In this document: in pieces, positions 43,969 to 52,665 of the stretch
Layout of the letters: each line of letters starts with the position of its first letter
How positions within the stretch are numbered: the first letter of the stretch is position 1
Assembly: GCA_964529005.1 (NCBI GenBank)
Contig: CAZGUH010000022.1
Coordinates: 1-64,000, forward strand
Origin: CAZGUH01 sp964529005
GTDB lineage: Bacteria; Actinomycetota; Acidimicrobiia; Acidimicrobiales; Ilumatobacteraceae
Reading direction: 5' to 3'
Length of the DNA stretch: 64,000 nt
The notes under the pieces: model-generated
Told to the model about the DNA's origin: nothing
Seen by the model: the letters and a program-made list of their open reading frames with translations, nothing else
Databases searched by the model: none
Position numbers and translations under genes: made by a program

Positions 43969-44801
43969 CGCGGCGCGAACTCGCCGTGGCAGCGGTGTTC
44001 GGGCTCGCATCCGCCGCCGGCCTGGCGTTGATCGTCGTGTTCGCGCTCGGCGGGGAACCGCAGGCCGAGGGACCGCTGCTCGGGCTCGCGCTCGGGGGCA
44101 TCGGCGTCGGGCTGGTGCTCTGGTCGCACGACGTCACCACCGACGAGCCCGCCGTCGAGGACCGGCCGCCGGTCGAGTCGCCGGCGGAACCACGGGCGTC
44201 GTTCTTGTCGACGCTCGAGACCACGAGCCGGCCCCTGGGGCGGCGGCATCTGCTGGTCGGAGCGCTGGCGGCTGCCGCCGGCAGCCTCGCCGCCGCGCTG
44301 CTGCTGCCGCTGCGGGCGCTGGGGCCCACCCCCGGGCGCGCGCTCTTCCGCACGGCCTGGCGGCCGGGCAGCCGGCTCGTGACCGGCGACGGCGACCCGG
44401 TGCGCGCCGGCGACCTCGACGTCGGGAACATCGTGACGGTGTTCCCGGAGGGGGCCACCGATGCCGAGGACGCGGCGACGCTGCTGATCCGCGTCGAAGC
44501 CGATCTGCTCGAGTTGCGGCCGGACCGGGCGGCATGGGCCCCTGGCGGTGTCGTCGCCTACTCGAAGATCTGCACCCACGTCGGCTGCCCGGTGGGCCTG
44601 TACCGGGAGAGCACCCACGAGCTGCTCTGCCCCTGCCACCAGAGCACGTTCGCGGTGCTGCACGGCGCCCGGCCGGTCTTCGGGCCGGCCACGCGCGCCT
44701 TGCCGCAGCTGCCGATCGCGGTCGACGCCGACGGCTTCCTCGTGGCGATCGACGACTATCAGGAACCGATCGGCCCCGGCTTCTGGAACCGGGGCCACTG
44801 A
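43965..44801 (+). CDS. qcrA: Rieske iron-sulfur subunit of the bcc complex
   Basis: 278 aa from the ATG overlapping the qcrC stop. It has three hydrophobic segments in the N-terminal half, as in actinobacterial QcrA, and the [2Fe-2S] ligands in CTHVGC (about residues 203-208) and CPCHQS (about 224-229), with the usual GPATRALPQLPI after them. It is shorter than mycobacterial QcrA but complete. Confidence 0.93.
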   Translation: MTRRELAVAAVFGLASAAGLALIVVFALGGEPQAEGPLLGLALGGIGVGLVLWSHDVTTDEPAVEDRPPVESPAEPRASFLSTLETTSRPLGRRHLLVGALAAAAGSLAAALLLPLRALGPTPGRALFRTAWRPGSRLVTGDGDPVRAGDLDVGNIVTVFPEGATDAEDAATLLIRVEADLLELRPDRAAWAPGGVVAYSKICTHVGCPVGLYRESTHELLCPCHQSTFAVLHGARPVFGPATRALPQLPIAVDADGFLVAIDDYQEPIGPGFWNRGH

Positions 44802-46174
44802 TGCTGCTGCGACGGCTGCTCGGATGGTTCGACGACCGAGTCGGCGGCGCCCGCTTCGGCCGCAAGGCGCTCCAGAAGGTCTTCCCCAACCACTGGACGT
44901 TCCTGCTCGGTGAGATCGCCCTGTACTGCTTCGTCGTGCTCGTGCTGACGGGCGTCTACCTGACGTTCTTCTTCGAGCCGTCGAGCCGGGAGGTCGTCTA
45001 CGACGGGCAGTACGCCGCGCTGCGCGGCGTCGAGATGTCGGCTGCCTACGCGTCCGCGCTCGACATCAGCTTCGAGGTGCGCGCCGGGCTGGTGATGCGC
45101 CAGATGCACCACTGGGCGGCGTTGCTGTTCATCGGAGCGATCTCCGTGCACATGATGCGCGTCTTCTTCACCGGTGCGTTCCGGCGCCCGCGTGAGCTCA
45201 ACTGGATCATCGGGCTGACGCTCCTCGTGCTCGCCATCGCCAACGGCTTCTTCGGCTACTCATTGCTCGACGACCTGCTGTCGGGCACCGGTGTGCGCGT
45301 GGCGTACTCGATCGCGCTGTCGATCCCGTTCATCGGCCCGGAGGTCGCGTTCGCCGTGTTCGGCGGCGAGTTCCCCGACGAGGCGATCATCCCGCGCTTC
45401 TACACGCTGCACGTGCTGATCCTGCCGGCGATCATCGGGCTGCTGGTCGCGCTGCACCTGGCGCTCGTGTGGCGGCAGCGTCACACCCAGTTCCCGGGAG
45501 GGAACAGAACCGAGCACAACGTCGTGGGCATCCGCGCCTGGCCGGCGTTCGCGATGAAGTCGGCCGGCCTGATGCTGATCACGTCGGCGGTGATCGCGGT
45601 GCTCGGCGGTGTCGCCCAGATCAACCCGATCTGGGTCTACGGACCGTTCCGCAGCACGACCGCGGTGTCGGCGGTGACGTCGGCGTCGCAACCCGACTGG
45701 TACATGGGGTGGCTCGACGGCGCCTTGCGCTTGTTCCCCGCGTGGGAGACGCGGATCGGCGGCTACATGATCCCCAACCCGTTCTTCCCCGGCGTGCTGC
45801 TCCCGAGCATCGCCTTCGGGCTGCTCTACCTGTGGCCGTTCCTCGAAGCGCGTGGGCGCGACGACCACGAGCCGCACCACCTGCTGGAGCGGCCGAGGGA
45901 TGCGCCGATGCGGACCGCGATCGGCGCGGCAGGCCTCGCGGCGTACGTCGTGCTGTTCGTCGCGGCGAGCAACGACGTGCTCGCCGGCGTCTTCGAGATC
46001 GCGCCGGAGACCGTCACGAACATCCTGCGCGTCGCCGTGATCGCGTTGCCGGTCGTCGTGTTCGTGGTGACGCACAAGCTCTGTCGCGACCTCCAACGCA
46101 TCCGCGACCAGCCCGTCGCCCGGTTCCCGCGCGCTCGCTTGGTCCGGCGCGAGGGGCGGATCGAGCAGAGCTGA
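44801..46174 (+). CDS. qcrB: Cytochrome b subunit of the bcc complex
   Basis: 457 aa, ATG sharing its A with the qcrA stop (TGATG). About eight or nine helices; haem-ligand and quinone-site pieces are MRQMHHWAALLFIGAISVHMM (haem His), FYTLHVLILPAIIGLLVALH and QPDWYMGW (in place of the PEWY motif). The C-terminus is shorter than in mycobacteria (about 540 aa). It ends directly against the convergent ctaF stop with no spacer. Confidence 0.93.
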   Translation: MLLRRLLGWFDDRVGGARFGRKALQKVFPNHWTFLLGEIALYCFVVLVLTGVYLTFFFEPSSREVVYDGQYAALRGVEMSAAYASALDISFEVRAGLVMRQMHHWAALLFIGAISVHMMRVFFTGAFRRPRELNWIIGLTLLVLAIANGFFGYSLLDDLLSGTGVRVAYSIALSIPFIGPEVAFAVFGGEFPDEAIIPRFYTLHVLILPAIIGLLVALHLALVWRQRHTQFPGGNRTEHNVVGIRAWPAFAMKSAGLMLITSAVIAVLGGVAQINPIWVYGPFRSTTAVSAVTSASQPDWYMGWLDGALRLFPAWETRIGGYMIPNPFFPGVLLPSIAFGLLYLWPFLEARGRDDHEPHHLLERPRDAPMRTAIGAAGLAAYVVLFVAASNDVLAGVFEIAPETVTNILRVAVIALPVVVFVVTHKLCRDLQRIRDQPVARFPRARLVRREGRIEQS

Positions 46175-46558
46175 CTACGACGTTCGCGCCGACTCGACGA
46201 TCATGCCGCCCACGCCGAACGCCAGCAGGCCGACGCCCGGCAACGCGAGCCACCCGCTGAACGCCAGGCCCAGCGCGGCGAGCGTCGTGCCGGCTCCGAC
46301 CACGAGCGGCCAGATGCTCCCCGTGGGGAACGAACCGATCTCGTCCGCGGCCGGGGAGCCTGCTTCGGGATCGTCTTCGGGCAGCGACGGGCCGTGCCGT
46401 GAGGTGAGCAGCAGGTACGTGCCGAGCAACGCCGACGCGAGCGTGACCCCCAGCAACAGCAGCGACCCGGCTTCTTCGTAGCTCAAGAACCAGTAGATGA
46501 TCGCGAACAGCAGCACGAACGCGCCGATGCCGAGCATCGTGCGCCAGGCGATCTTCAT
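46175..46558 (-). CDS. ctaF: Cytochrome c oxidase subunit IV (actinobacterial)
   Basis: 127 aa, four hydrophobic segments, with IAWRTMLGIGAFVLLFAIIYW at the start and GSFPTGSIWPLVVGAGTTLAALG in the middle, as in actinobacterial CtaF. Located after ctaD in the leftward ctaC-ctaD-ctaF operon. Confidence 0.88.
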   Translation of the reverse strand: MKIAWRTMLGIGAFVLLFAIIYWFLSYEEAGSLLLLGVTLASALLGTYLLLTSRHGPSLPEDDPEAGSPAADEIGSFPTGSIWPLVVGAGTTLAALGLAFSGWLALPGVGLLAFGVGGMIVESARTS

Positions 46559-46563
46559 CCCGC

Positions 46564-46614
46564 GCTCACCCCGCGCTCACCGTTCGCCGCTCACCGTTCG
46601 CGCTCATCCTTCGC
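46564..46614. repeat. Short tandem repeat between ctaD and ctaF
   Basis: Four head-to-tail units of 11-14 bases beginning GCTCA (46564, 46575, 46589, 46602); the two middle ones are GCTCACCGTTCGC. They span the ctaD-ctaF gap and the last ctaD codons. Confidence 0.7.
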
Positions 46615-48256
46615 GCACGGCGTCGGGGCCTTCGAGACCCTCGCGCCAGTCGTGCACCGGCCGCTCGGATCGCACCGGCGGCAGCCAGGTGAAGTTGTGC
46701 GGTGGAGGCGGCGACGTCGTCGCCCACTCGAGTGTGTTGCCCTCCCACGGATCGTCGCCGGCGGGCACGCGGCGGCGCGCGGAGACGGCGACGTTGACGA
46801 CGAACGTCGCCAGCCCGAGCGCCAGGACCCCGGATCCGATCGTCGACAGCAGGTTCATCCCTTCCAGCCCGGCGTCGTCGGCGTAGTCCGCGTAGCGCCG
46901 CGGCATCCCGCGCAGCCCGAGGACGTGCTGGGGGAAGAACGTGAGGTTGAACCCGACGAACATCAGAGCGAGCTGCACCACGCCGAGCGTCTCGCGCAAC
47001 ATCCAGCCCGTCACCTTTGGCCACCAGAAGTAGATGCCGGCGAACATCGCGAACACCGACGAGCCCAGCAGCACGTAGTGCATGTGGGCGACGACGAAGT
47101 ATGTGTCGGTGACGTGGCGGTCGAAGTCGGGCACCGCGAGCATTGGGCCGGTGAGCCCGCCGACGAGGAACACGACGATGAACGCGATCGCGTACAGCAG
47201 CGGCGTGCGGAAGCGCAACGTCCCGCCCCACATCGTGAAGATCCAGTTGAAGATCTTGACGCCCGTCGGCACGGCGATGACGAGGGTCGTCGCAGCGAAG
47301 AACGAGGAGTGCACCGCGCCGGTCGAGTACATGTGATGCGCCCAGGTGGTCACCGAGTAGGCGCCGATGGCGAGCGTGGCGAGCACGAAGCCGGCGTAGC
47401 CGAAGGCCGCCTTGCGGCTGAACACCGGGACGACCTCGGAGACGACGCCGAAGAAGGGGAGCGCGACGATGTACACCTCCGGATGCCCGAAGAACCAGAA
47501 GAGGTGTTGGTAGAGGATCGGCATGCCACCGGCGGCGGGCTCGAAGAACACCGCATCGAACGTGCGGTCGATGAACAGCATGAAGAACGTCGCCGTGATC
47601 ACCGGGAACGTCACGAAGATCAGCACGCTCACCACGAGCACCGTCCATGTGAACAGCGGCAGGCGGAACATCGTCATGCCCGGCGCACGCAGCGAGATGA
47701 CCGTTGTGGTGACGTTGATGGCCGTGAGCGTCGTCGACAGACCGGTCAACGCCAGCCCCATGATCCAGAGGTCCCCGCCCGCGCCGGGCGAGTACACCGC
47801 GTTCGACAGCGGCGCGTAGCCGGTCCATCCGAAGTCCGGCGCTCCCCGTGACGTCAGGAACGACGACAGCACGACGATGCCGCCGCCGAGGAACAACCAG
47901 TACGACAGCGCGTTGAGCCGCGGGAACGCCATGTCGGGCGCGCCGATGTGCAACGGCACGAGGTAGTTCGCGAACGCCGCGCCCATCGGGGTGGCGAACA
48001 GGAACATCATGATCGTGCCGTGCATCGTGAAGAACTGGTTGTACGTGTCGGTGCTGAGCACCTGCAACCGCGGCTCGGCGAGCTCGACCCGCATCAACAT
48101 CGCCAGCACGCCGCCCACGGCGAAGAACACCAGCGCCGTCACCGCGTACGCCACGCCGATGCGCTTGTGATCGGTGGTCGTGATCCATCCGAGCAGCCCG
48201 CCCGGGGCGTGCGCATCGGCGGGATCGGCGACATGCGCGGCGACGTCGACGGTCAT
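46604..48256 (-). CDS. ctaD: Cytochrome c oxidase subunit I (aa3 type)
   Basis: 550 aa. TTTDHKRIGVAYAVTALVFF at the N-terminus; the haem-copper core is complete: FWFFGHPEVYI (CuB His-Tyr), WAHHMYSTG (CuB His pair), MGLALTGLSTTL and DTYFVVAHMHYVL (haem His region). The proton channel residues look typical of A-type oxidases. It overlaps ctaC by 4 bases (ATGA), so II and I are co-translated. Confidence 0.94.
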   Translation of the reverse strand: MTVDVAAHVADPADAHAPGGLLGWITTTDHKRIGVAYAVTALVFFAVGGVLAMLMRVELAEPRLQVLSTDTYNQFFTMHGTIMMFLFATPMGAAFANYLVPLHIGAPDMAFPRLNALSYWLFLGGGIVVLSSFLTSRGAPDFGWTGYAPLSNAVYSPGAGGDLWIMGLALTGLSTTLTAINVTTTVISLRAPGMTMFRLPLFTWTVLVVSVLIFVTFPVITATFFMLFIDRTFDAVFFEPAAGGMPILYQHLFWFFGHPEVYIVALPFFGVVSEVVPVFSRKAAFGYAGFVLATLAIGAYSVTTWAHHMYSTGAVHSSFFAATTLVIAVPTGVKIFNWIFTMWGGTLRFRTPLLYAIAFIVVFLVGGLTGPMLAVPDFDRHVTDTYFVVAHMHYVLLGSSVFAMFAGIYFWWPKVTGWMLRETLGVVQLALMFVGFNLTFFPQHVLGLRGMPRRYADYADDAGLEGMNLLSTIGSGVLALGLATFVVNVAVSARRRVPAGDDPWEGNTLEWATTSPPPPHNFTWLPPVRSERPVHDWREGLEGPDAVREG

Positions 48257-49041
48257 CGTGGGGCCTGTGCGTCGGGGTCCTCCAACCAGGCGTCGAACTG
48301 CGCCTGATCGACGATCGAGACCCGGAAGTTCATCCGTGCGTGGTCAAGGCCGCAGAACTCTGCGCAATGCCCGCGGTACTCGCCGAGCTGATCGGCGCGC
48401 ACGGTCAGCCGGTTCTCGTGTCCGGGGATCACGTCGAGCTTCGTGGTGAACGCAGGGACGAAGAACGAATGGATCACGTCCGGCGAGTGGAGATCGAACG
48501 TGACGGCACGGTCGACGGGCAGCACGACGACGGGCTCGTCGCCGGGGGATGCGCCGACGACCACGACGCCGTTCGGATACGTGAACCGCCACCCCCAGCG
48601 GAACGCCTCCGTGTCGATGACGAGCGCGTCGCCGCGTGTCGCCTCACCGATCTGGCCGCCCAGCCACAGGCTCATCCCGAAGATCGCCGCGACGAGCGCC
48701 ACCGGCACGGCGGTGTACACCAGTTCGAGCGGCACGCTGCCCTTGCTCGGCGAGGCGGCCGAGCGTCGCGCGCCGGACACGACCGCGACCGCGAGCAGAA
48801 CGATGACCAGCGCCGCGACCGCGGTCGCCATCGTCATCAGCACACGCCACACGCCGACGACCTCGTCGCCGCTGGCGGTCGCCGCGCGGGGGATGCCGAA
48901 GTTGGCATCGGAGGTGGCCACCCACGCCGTCGGCGCAGCGACGACGAGCGTCCCGGCAACGCCGTACAGCACCGCGGTGCGGGTCGACCGCCGGGCCGCC
49001 ATCGCCGGGTCGCCACGCGCGGCATCCACGGGGTGCGACAT
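48253..49041 (-). CDS. ctaC: Cytochrome c oxidase subunit II
   Basis: 262 aa. The N-terminal signal anchor and a second helix (about 70-95) are followed by the CuA domain: DVIHSFFVPAFTTKLDVIPG, then GHCAEFCGLDHARMNF with the two CuA cysteines, His and Met. There is no lipobox Cys, unlike some actinobacterial CtaC proteins. First gene of the ctaC-ctaD-ctaF operon. Confidence 0.94.
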   Translation of the reverse strand: MSHPVDAARGDPAMAARRSTRTAVLYGVAGTLVVAAPTAWVATSDANFGIPRAATASGDEVVGVWRVLMTMATAVAALVIVLLAVAVVSGARRSAASPSKGSVPLELVYTAVPVALVAAIFGMSLWLGGQIGEATRGDALVIDTEAFRWGWRFTYPNGVVVVGASPGDEPVVVLPVDRAVTFDLHSPDVIHSFFVPAFTTKLDVIPGHENRLTVRADQLGEYRGHCAEFCGLDHARMNFRVSIVDQAQFDAWLEDPDAQAPR

Positions 49042-49070
49042 GCATGTCAGCTACCCCGCGCCGGGTGGGG

Positions 49071-50288
49071 TTAGTCGACTCGGTCGGCGTGCGCAGGCCG
49101 GGCGCGCCGCAGGACCATCGTCGCCGCCACGGCGCTGATCACCGATGCGACCAGGATCGCGAGCTTGACGCTCTGGCGCTGGTCAGGGTCGTCGAAGGCG
49201 AGGTCTGCGATGAACAGCGCCACGGTGAAGCCGATGCCCGCGGCGTGGCCGATCCCGACGAGGTGGCGCGTCGATGTCGCCGTGGGGAGCGTGGCGATCC
49301 CCGCGCGGCTGGACATCCGCGCCGCCACCAGGACGCCGATCGGCTTGCCGGCGACGAGGCCCACGGCGACGCCCCACGCCACCCACGAGCTCATCGCCTC
49401 GCGGACGGACGTGGACGAGATCTCGATCCCGGCGCTCGCCAGCGCGAACGCGGGAAGGATCGCGTAGCTCGTCCACGGGTGGAGCACGTGCACCAGCCGT
49501 TCGCCGATCGGGACCGGCGATCGCCCGGCTCCGCCCCGCACGGGCGCGAGCACTCCCATGGCGACGCCGGCGAGCGTGGCGTGGACACCGCTCTCGTGGA
49601 AGGCGAGCCACACCGCGAGGCCGATCACGACGAACGGAAGGGGGTGGCGCACCCGGCGCCGCAGCCCGACCACCGCGGCGAGCAGCGCCGCAGCGGCGAC
49701 GAGCCAGGGAACCTCGATCCCCGACGTGTACGCGACAGCGATCACGATGATCGCCCCGATGTCGTCGACGATCGCGAGCCCGAGCAGGAACGCGCGCCCC
49801 GACGACGGCACCCTCGGCCCAGAGATGGCGAGGACACCGATCGCGAGCGCGATGTCAGTGGCCATCGGAACACCCCACCCGCGTGGCTCGACGCGGCCGG
49901 CGATGGCGAGGTAGATCCCGGCCGGCACGGCCATGCCTCCGACGGCCGCGGCGATCGGCAGCGTCGCCGCCCGGCGATCGGCAAGGTGACCACTGGTCAG
50001 CTCGCGGGTGATCTCCAACCCGACCACGAGGAAGAACAGGGCCATCAGGCCGTCGGCGACCCAGTGGCGCAGGTCGAGCGCGAGCGCGTGGTCGCCGATC
50101 GAGACCGAGAGCTCTTTCGACCACAGCGATGCGTACGACGAACGCCACGGCGAGTTCGCCCAGACGAGAGCGGCGAACGTGGCGGCGACCAGCACCACAC
50201 CGCTCGCGGATTCGGTGCGGAGGAACTCACGCAGCGGTCGCCACGCGCGGGCGACCGCGGGCAGCGGGGTGGATCGGGTGCGCGACAC
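49071..50288 (-). CDS. nhaA: Na+/H+ antiporter NhaA
   Basis: 405 aa from the GTG at 50288, preceded by AGGAG 4 bases upstream; a GTG 12 codons further up is less likely. About eleven or twelve helices with the NhaA ion site LAIVDDIGAIIVIA (the Asp pair), VVGLEITRELTSGHL near residue 80 and a C-terminal GIGFTVALFIADLAF. It exchanges Na+ or Li+ for protons in pH and salt homeostasis. It stands alone and is divergent from the SugE-type gene. Confidence 0.92.
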   Translation of the reverse strand: MSRTRSTPLPAVARAWRPLREFLRTESASGVVLVAATFAALVWANSPWRSSYASLWSKELSVSIGDHALALDLRHWVADGLMALFFLVVGLEITRELTSGHLADRRAATLPIAAAVGGMAVPAGIYLAIAGRVEPRGWGVPMATDIALAIGVLAISGPRVPSSGRAFLLGLAIVDDIGAIIVIAVAYTSGIEVPWLVAAAALLAAVVGLRRRVRHPLPFVVIGLAVWLAFHESGVHATLAGVAMGVLAPVRGGAGRSPVPIGERLVHVLHPWTSYAILPAFALASAGIEISSTSVREAMSSWVAWGVAVGLVAGKPIGVLVAARMSSRAGIATLPTATSTRHLVGIGHAAGIGFTVALFIADLAFDDPDQRQSVKLAILVASVISAVAATMVLRRARPAHADRVD

Positions 50289-50351
50289 GGGACTCCTGAC
50301 TGCCGACCAGGCTTCCCGGCACACCTCGATTGGGTCCGGCGATCCTAGCCT

Positions 50352-50432
50352 CTAGCGTGAAACGGTCGCCATCGACGGTGGCGAGCCGACGAGGGTGTCC
50401 CGTACCGGCAGGGCCAAGACGGGGCTCGGGAG
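50352..50432 (+). promoter_or_regulatory. Candidate guanidine-I (ykkC) riboswitch
   Basis: The leader of the SugE-type gene starts with CUAGCG, has a strong hairpin (CGCCA...UGGCG), and ends with ACCGGC-AGGGCCAAG and GGCUCGGGAG. This resembles the guanidine-I consensus (CUAGGG... ACGGNGGGANAAAAGCCCGGGAG). The final GGGAG doubles as ribosome binding site 7 bases before the ATG at 50440, so control would be on translation. Gdx/SugE guanidinium exporters are classic targets of this class. The identification rests on my reading, not on a covariance search. Confidence 0.5.
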
Positions 50433-50439
50433 CGTTCGC

Positions 50440-50759
50440 ATGTCCTGGCTCGTCCTCGTCGTCGCCGGCCTCCTGGAGGTCGCCTGGGCTGCGGTCCTCC
50501 CGGCGACACATGGCCTGACACGCGTCTGGCCCACGGTGGCGTTCGTGTCGCTGCTCGCCGCCAGCATGTACGCGCTGGCCCGCGCAGCCGAGTCCGTGCC
50601 GCTCGGCGCCGCGTACGGCGTGTGGGTCGGGATCGGGGCGGTGGGCACCGCGCTCGTGGGCATCGCCGTCCACGGGGACCCCGCGCGGCCGGCCCGATCG
50701 GGTTCCTCGCCCTGCTCGTCGTCGCGATCGTCGGGCTCAAGGTCACCAGCGGCCACTAG
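50440..50759 (+). pseudogene. SugE/Gdx-type small multidrug resistance exporter, frameshifted
   Basis: From the ATG at 50440 the frame gives the SMR fold: SWLVLVVAGLLEVAWAAVLP with the essential membrane Glu (residue 13), then SMYALARAAESVPLGAAYGV and GIGAVGTALVGIAVHGDPARPA. After residue 85 the frame leaves the family. One base short at about 50695-50697 explains this: the next frame continues GFLALLVVAIVGLKVTSGH and stops at 50757-50759, exactly the family C-terminus. Either the gene has lost its fourth helix or the assembly has a one-base error. The family exports guanidinium or quaternary ammonium ions. Confidence 0.82.
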
Positions 50760-50822
50760 GGTTTCCCTGCACGCCGGACCACGTGGCGTGCCCTCCAGCG
50801 ACCGCCCCGGGGAAAGACCACG

Positions 50823-52319
50823 ATGAACCTGATGATGCTGCTCCAGATGGCAGCCGACGCCGATCCAGACCGCATCGCGATCGGCCCACGCACGGATGGG
50901 CTGACGACGAGCCAGCTGTACGAGCTGGCGGGCGCTGCGGCTGCCGGCCTGCGCTCGAGCGAGGCCGAGCGGGTCATCTGGACCGACATCAGCAACGTCG
51001 CCCTGCCCGTCGCATTGTTCGGCTCGTCCTGGGCCGGTCTGCCGTTCGTCCCCGTGAACTACCGGCTGGCCGACGATCGCCTGCGCACGATCATCGAACG
51101 CCAGGCGCCGGCGCTGGTCATCTGCGAACCCGGGACCGAGCAGCGCGTCGGCGGCATCGACCGCACGTCCGTCGTCGACAGCCGGCAGTTCCTCGACGCG
51201 GCACGCGATGGCAAGCCCAACGGCGACGACTGGTCGTTCGACGGTGACGACATCGCGATCCTGCTGCACACCAGCGGCACGAGCGGCGATCCGAAGGTCG
51301 CTGTGCTGCGCCAGCGGCACCTCACCTCGTACGTGCTGGGGTCGGTCGAGTTCCACGGCGCCGGCGCCGACGAGGCCACGCTCGTCACCGTGCCGCCGTA
51401 TCACATCGCCGGGATGTCGGCGATCCTCACCGCTGTCTACTCGGGCCGCCGGCTGGTGCAGCTTCCCAACTTCGACCCGGCCGAATGGGTCGCGATCGCG
51501 CGCCGGGAGGAGATCACCCACGCGATGGTCGTCCCGACGATGCTCGCCCGCATCAACGCCGTGCTGGCGGCGGATGGTCAGGGCTTGCCGTCGTTGCGTC
51601 ACCTCGCGTACGGCGGAGGCCGTATGCCGCTTCCGGTCATCGAGGAGACGATGCGGCTGCTGCCGCACGTCGACTTCGTCAACGCCTACGGCCTCACCGA
51701 GACCAGCTCGTCGGTGGCGGTGCTCGGCGCCGAGGATCACCGGGTCGCGCTGGCGAGCGATGACCCGGACGTGCGCCGTCGCCTCGGGTCGGTCGGGCGT
51801 CCCCTGCCGACCGTCGAGATCACCATCCGTGACGAGTCCGGGGCCGAGGTGCCTGCGGGCGTCCAGGGCGAGGTCTGGATCCGCGGCGATCAGGTCTCCG
51901 GCGAGTACGCGCACCGCGGAGCCGACGACGGCGGTTGGTTCGCGACGAACGACGGCGGCTGGTTCGACGCCGACGGCTTCCTCTACGTCACCGGCCGTCT
52001 CGACGACGTCATCGTCCGCGGGGGCGAGAACCTGTCGCCGGGTGAGATCGAAGACGTGCTGCTCCAGCACGACGCCGTGCGCGAAGCGTGCGTCGTCGGC
52101 GTGCCCGACGTCGAGTGGGGCGAAGCGGTCGTGGCCGTGGTCGTCCTCCACGACGGCGCGACCGCCGCCGAAGACGAGCTGGCCGACTGGGTGGTGCGCC
52201 ACCTCCGGTCCTCCCGCCGGCCGTCGCGCGTCGTGTTCCGGTCGGAGCTCCCGCAGAACGACACCGGCAAAGTGCTCCGGCGCGTCCTGCGCGACGAGCT
52301 CACCCCTCCCGCCGCGTAG
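50823..52319 (+). CDS. AMP-dependent acyl-CoA synthetase
   Basis: 498 aa from the ATG at 50823 (GGGGAAAGACC upstream). ANL-superfamily motifs: LLHTSGTSGDPKVA (phosphate loop, about residues 148-161), NAYGLTETSSS (about 290), GWFDADGFLYVTGRLDDVI (hinge Asp, about 380) and the C-terminal Lys in NDTGKVLRRVL (about 485). It adenylates a carboxylic acid and loads it on CoA. The substrate is unknown; the short N-terminus (MMLLQMAADADPDRIAIG) is like actinobacterial ligases of steroid or fatty acid breakdown. Confidence 0.88.
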   Translation: MNLMMLLQMAADADPDRIAIGPRTDGLTTSQLYELAGAAAAGLRSSEAERVIWTDISNVALPVALFGSSWAGLPFVPVNYRLADDRLRTIIERQAPALVICEPGTEQRVGGIDRTSVVDSRQFLDAARDGKPNGDDWSFDGDDIAILLHTSGTSGDPKVAVLRQRHLTSYVLGSVEFHGAGADEATLVTVPPYHIAGMSAILTAVYSGRRLVQLPNFDPAEWVAIARREEITHAMVVPTMLARINAVLAADGQGLPSLRHLAYGGGRMPLPVIEETMRLLPHVDFVNAYGLTETSSSVAVLGAEDHRVALASDDPDVRRRLGSVGRPLPTVEITIRDESGAEVPAGVQGEVWIRGDQVSGEYAHRGADDGGWFATNDGGWFDADGFLYVTGRLDDVIVRGGENLSPGEIEDVLLQHDAVREACVVGVPDVEWGEAVVAVVVLHDGATAAEDELADWVVRHLRSSRRPSRVVFRSELPQNDTGKVLRRVLRDELTPPAA

Positions 52320-52430
52320 CCCGCAGCGCGGCGCGCGACCGAATCCGCCGCTCGCGGTGGAACCGGCGGCTCGACGGCGTACGGTGGACGCGCGCTCGTT
52401 CCGCGGCGCGTCGACAGAGACGAGAGTCCA

Positions 52431-52631
52431 TTGGCCACAGGCACCGTGAAGTTCTTCAATTCCGAGAAGGGCTTCGGCTTCATCTCACGTGAGCAGGGCG
52501 GCGACGTCTTCGTCCACTTCTCGAACATCGCCGGGGAGGGCTACAAGTCGCTCTCCGAGGGCCAGCGGGTCGAGTTCGACCTCGCTCCCGGGCGCAAGGG
52601 CGAAGAAGCGACCAACGTTCGCGCGCTCTGA
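52431..52631 (+). CDS. Cold shock protein
   Basis: 66 aa from a TTG at 52431. A single CSD with RNP1 (GFGFIS) and RNP2 (VFVHFS) motifs and the typical end [20 protein letters not shown]. It binds single-stranded nucleic acid as an RNA chaperone. The start TTGGCCACAGGC is the family N-terminus ([10 protein letters not shown]). A TACGGT -10-like hexamer lies about 55 bases upstream. Confidence 0.95.
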   Translation: MATGTVKFFNSEKGFGFISREQGGDVFVHFSNIAGEGYKSLSEGQRVEFDLAPGRKGEEATNVRAL

Positions 52632-52665
52632 ACCCGTACGGTCAGGACTCGACATCGGCGAGGAC

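Noticed and set aside
49048..49070. GC-rich partial inverted repeat after nhaA as a terminator
   Set aside because: Arms of about five pairs around ACCCC/GGGGT; not distinguishable from chance in this base composition.
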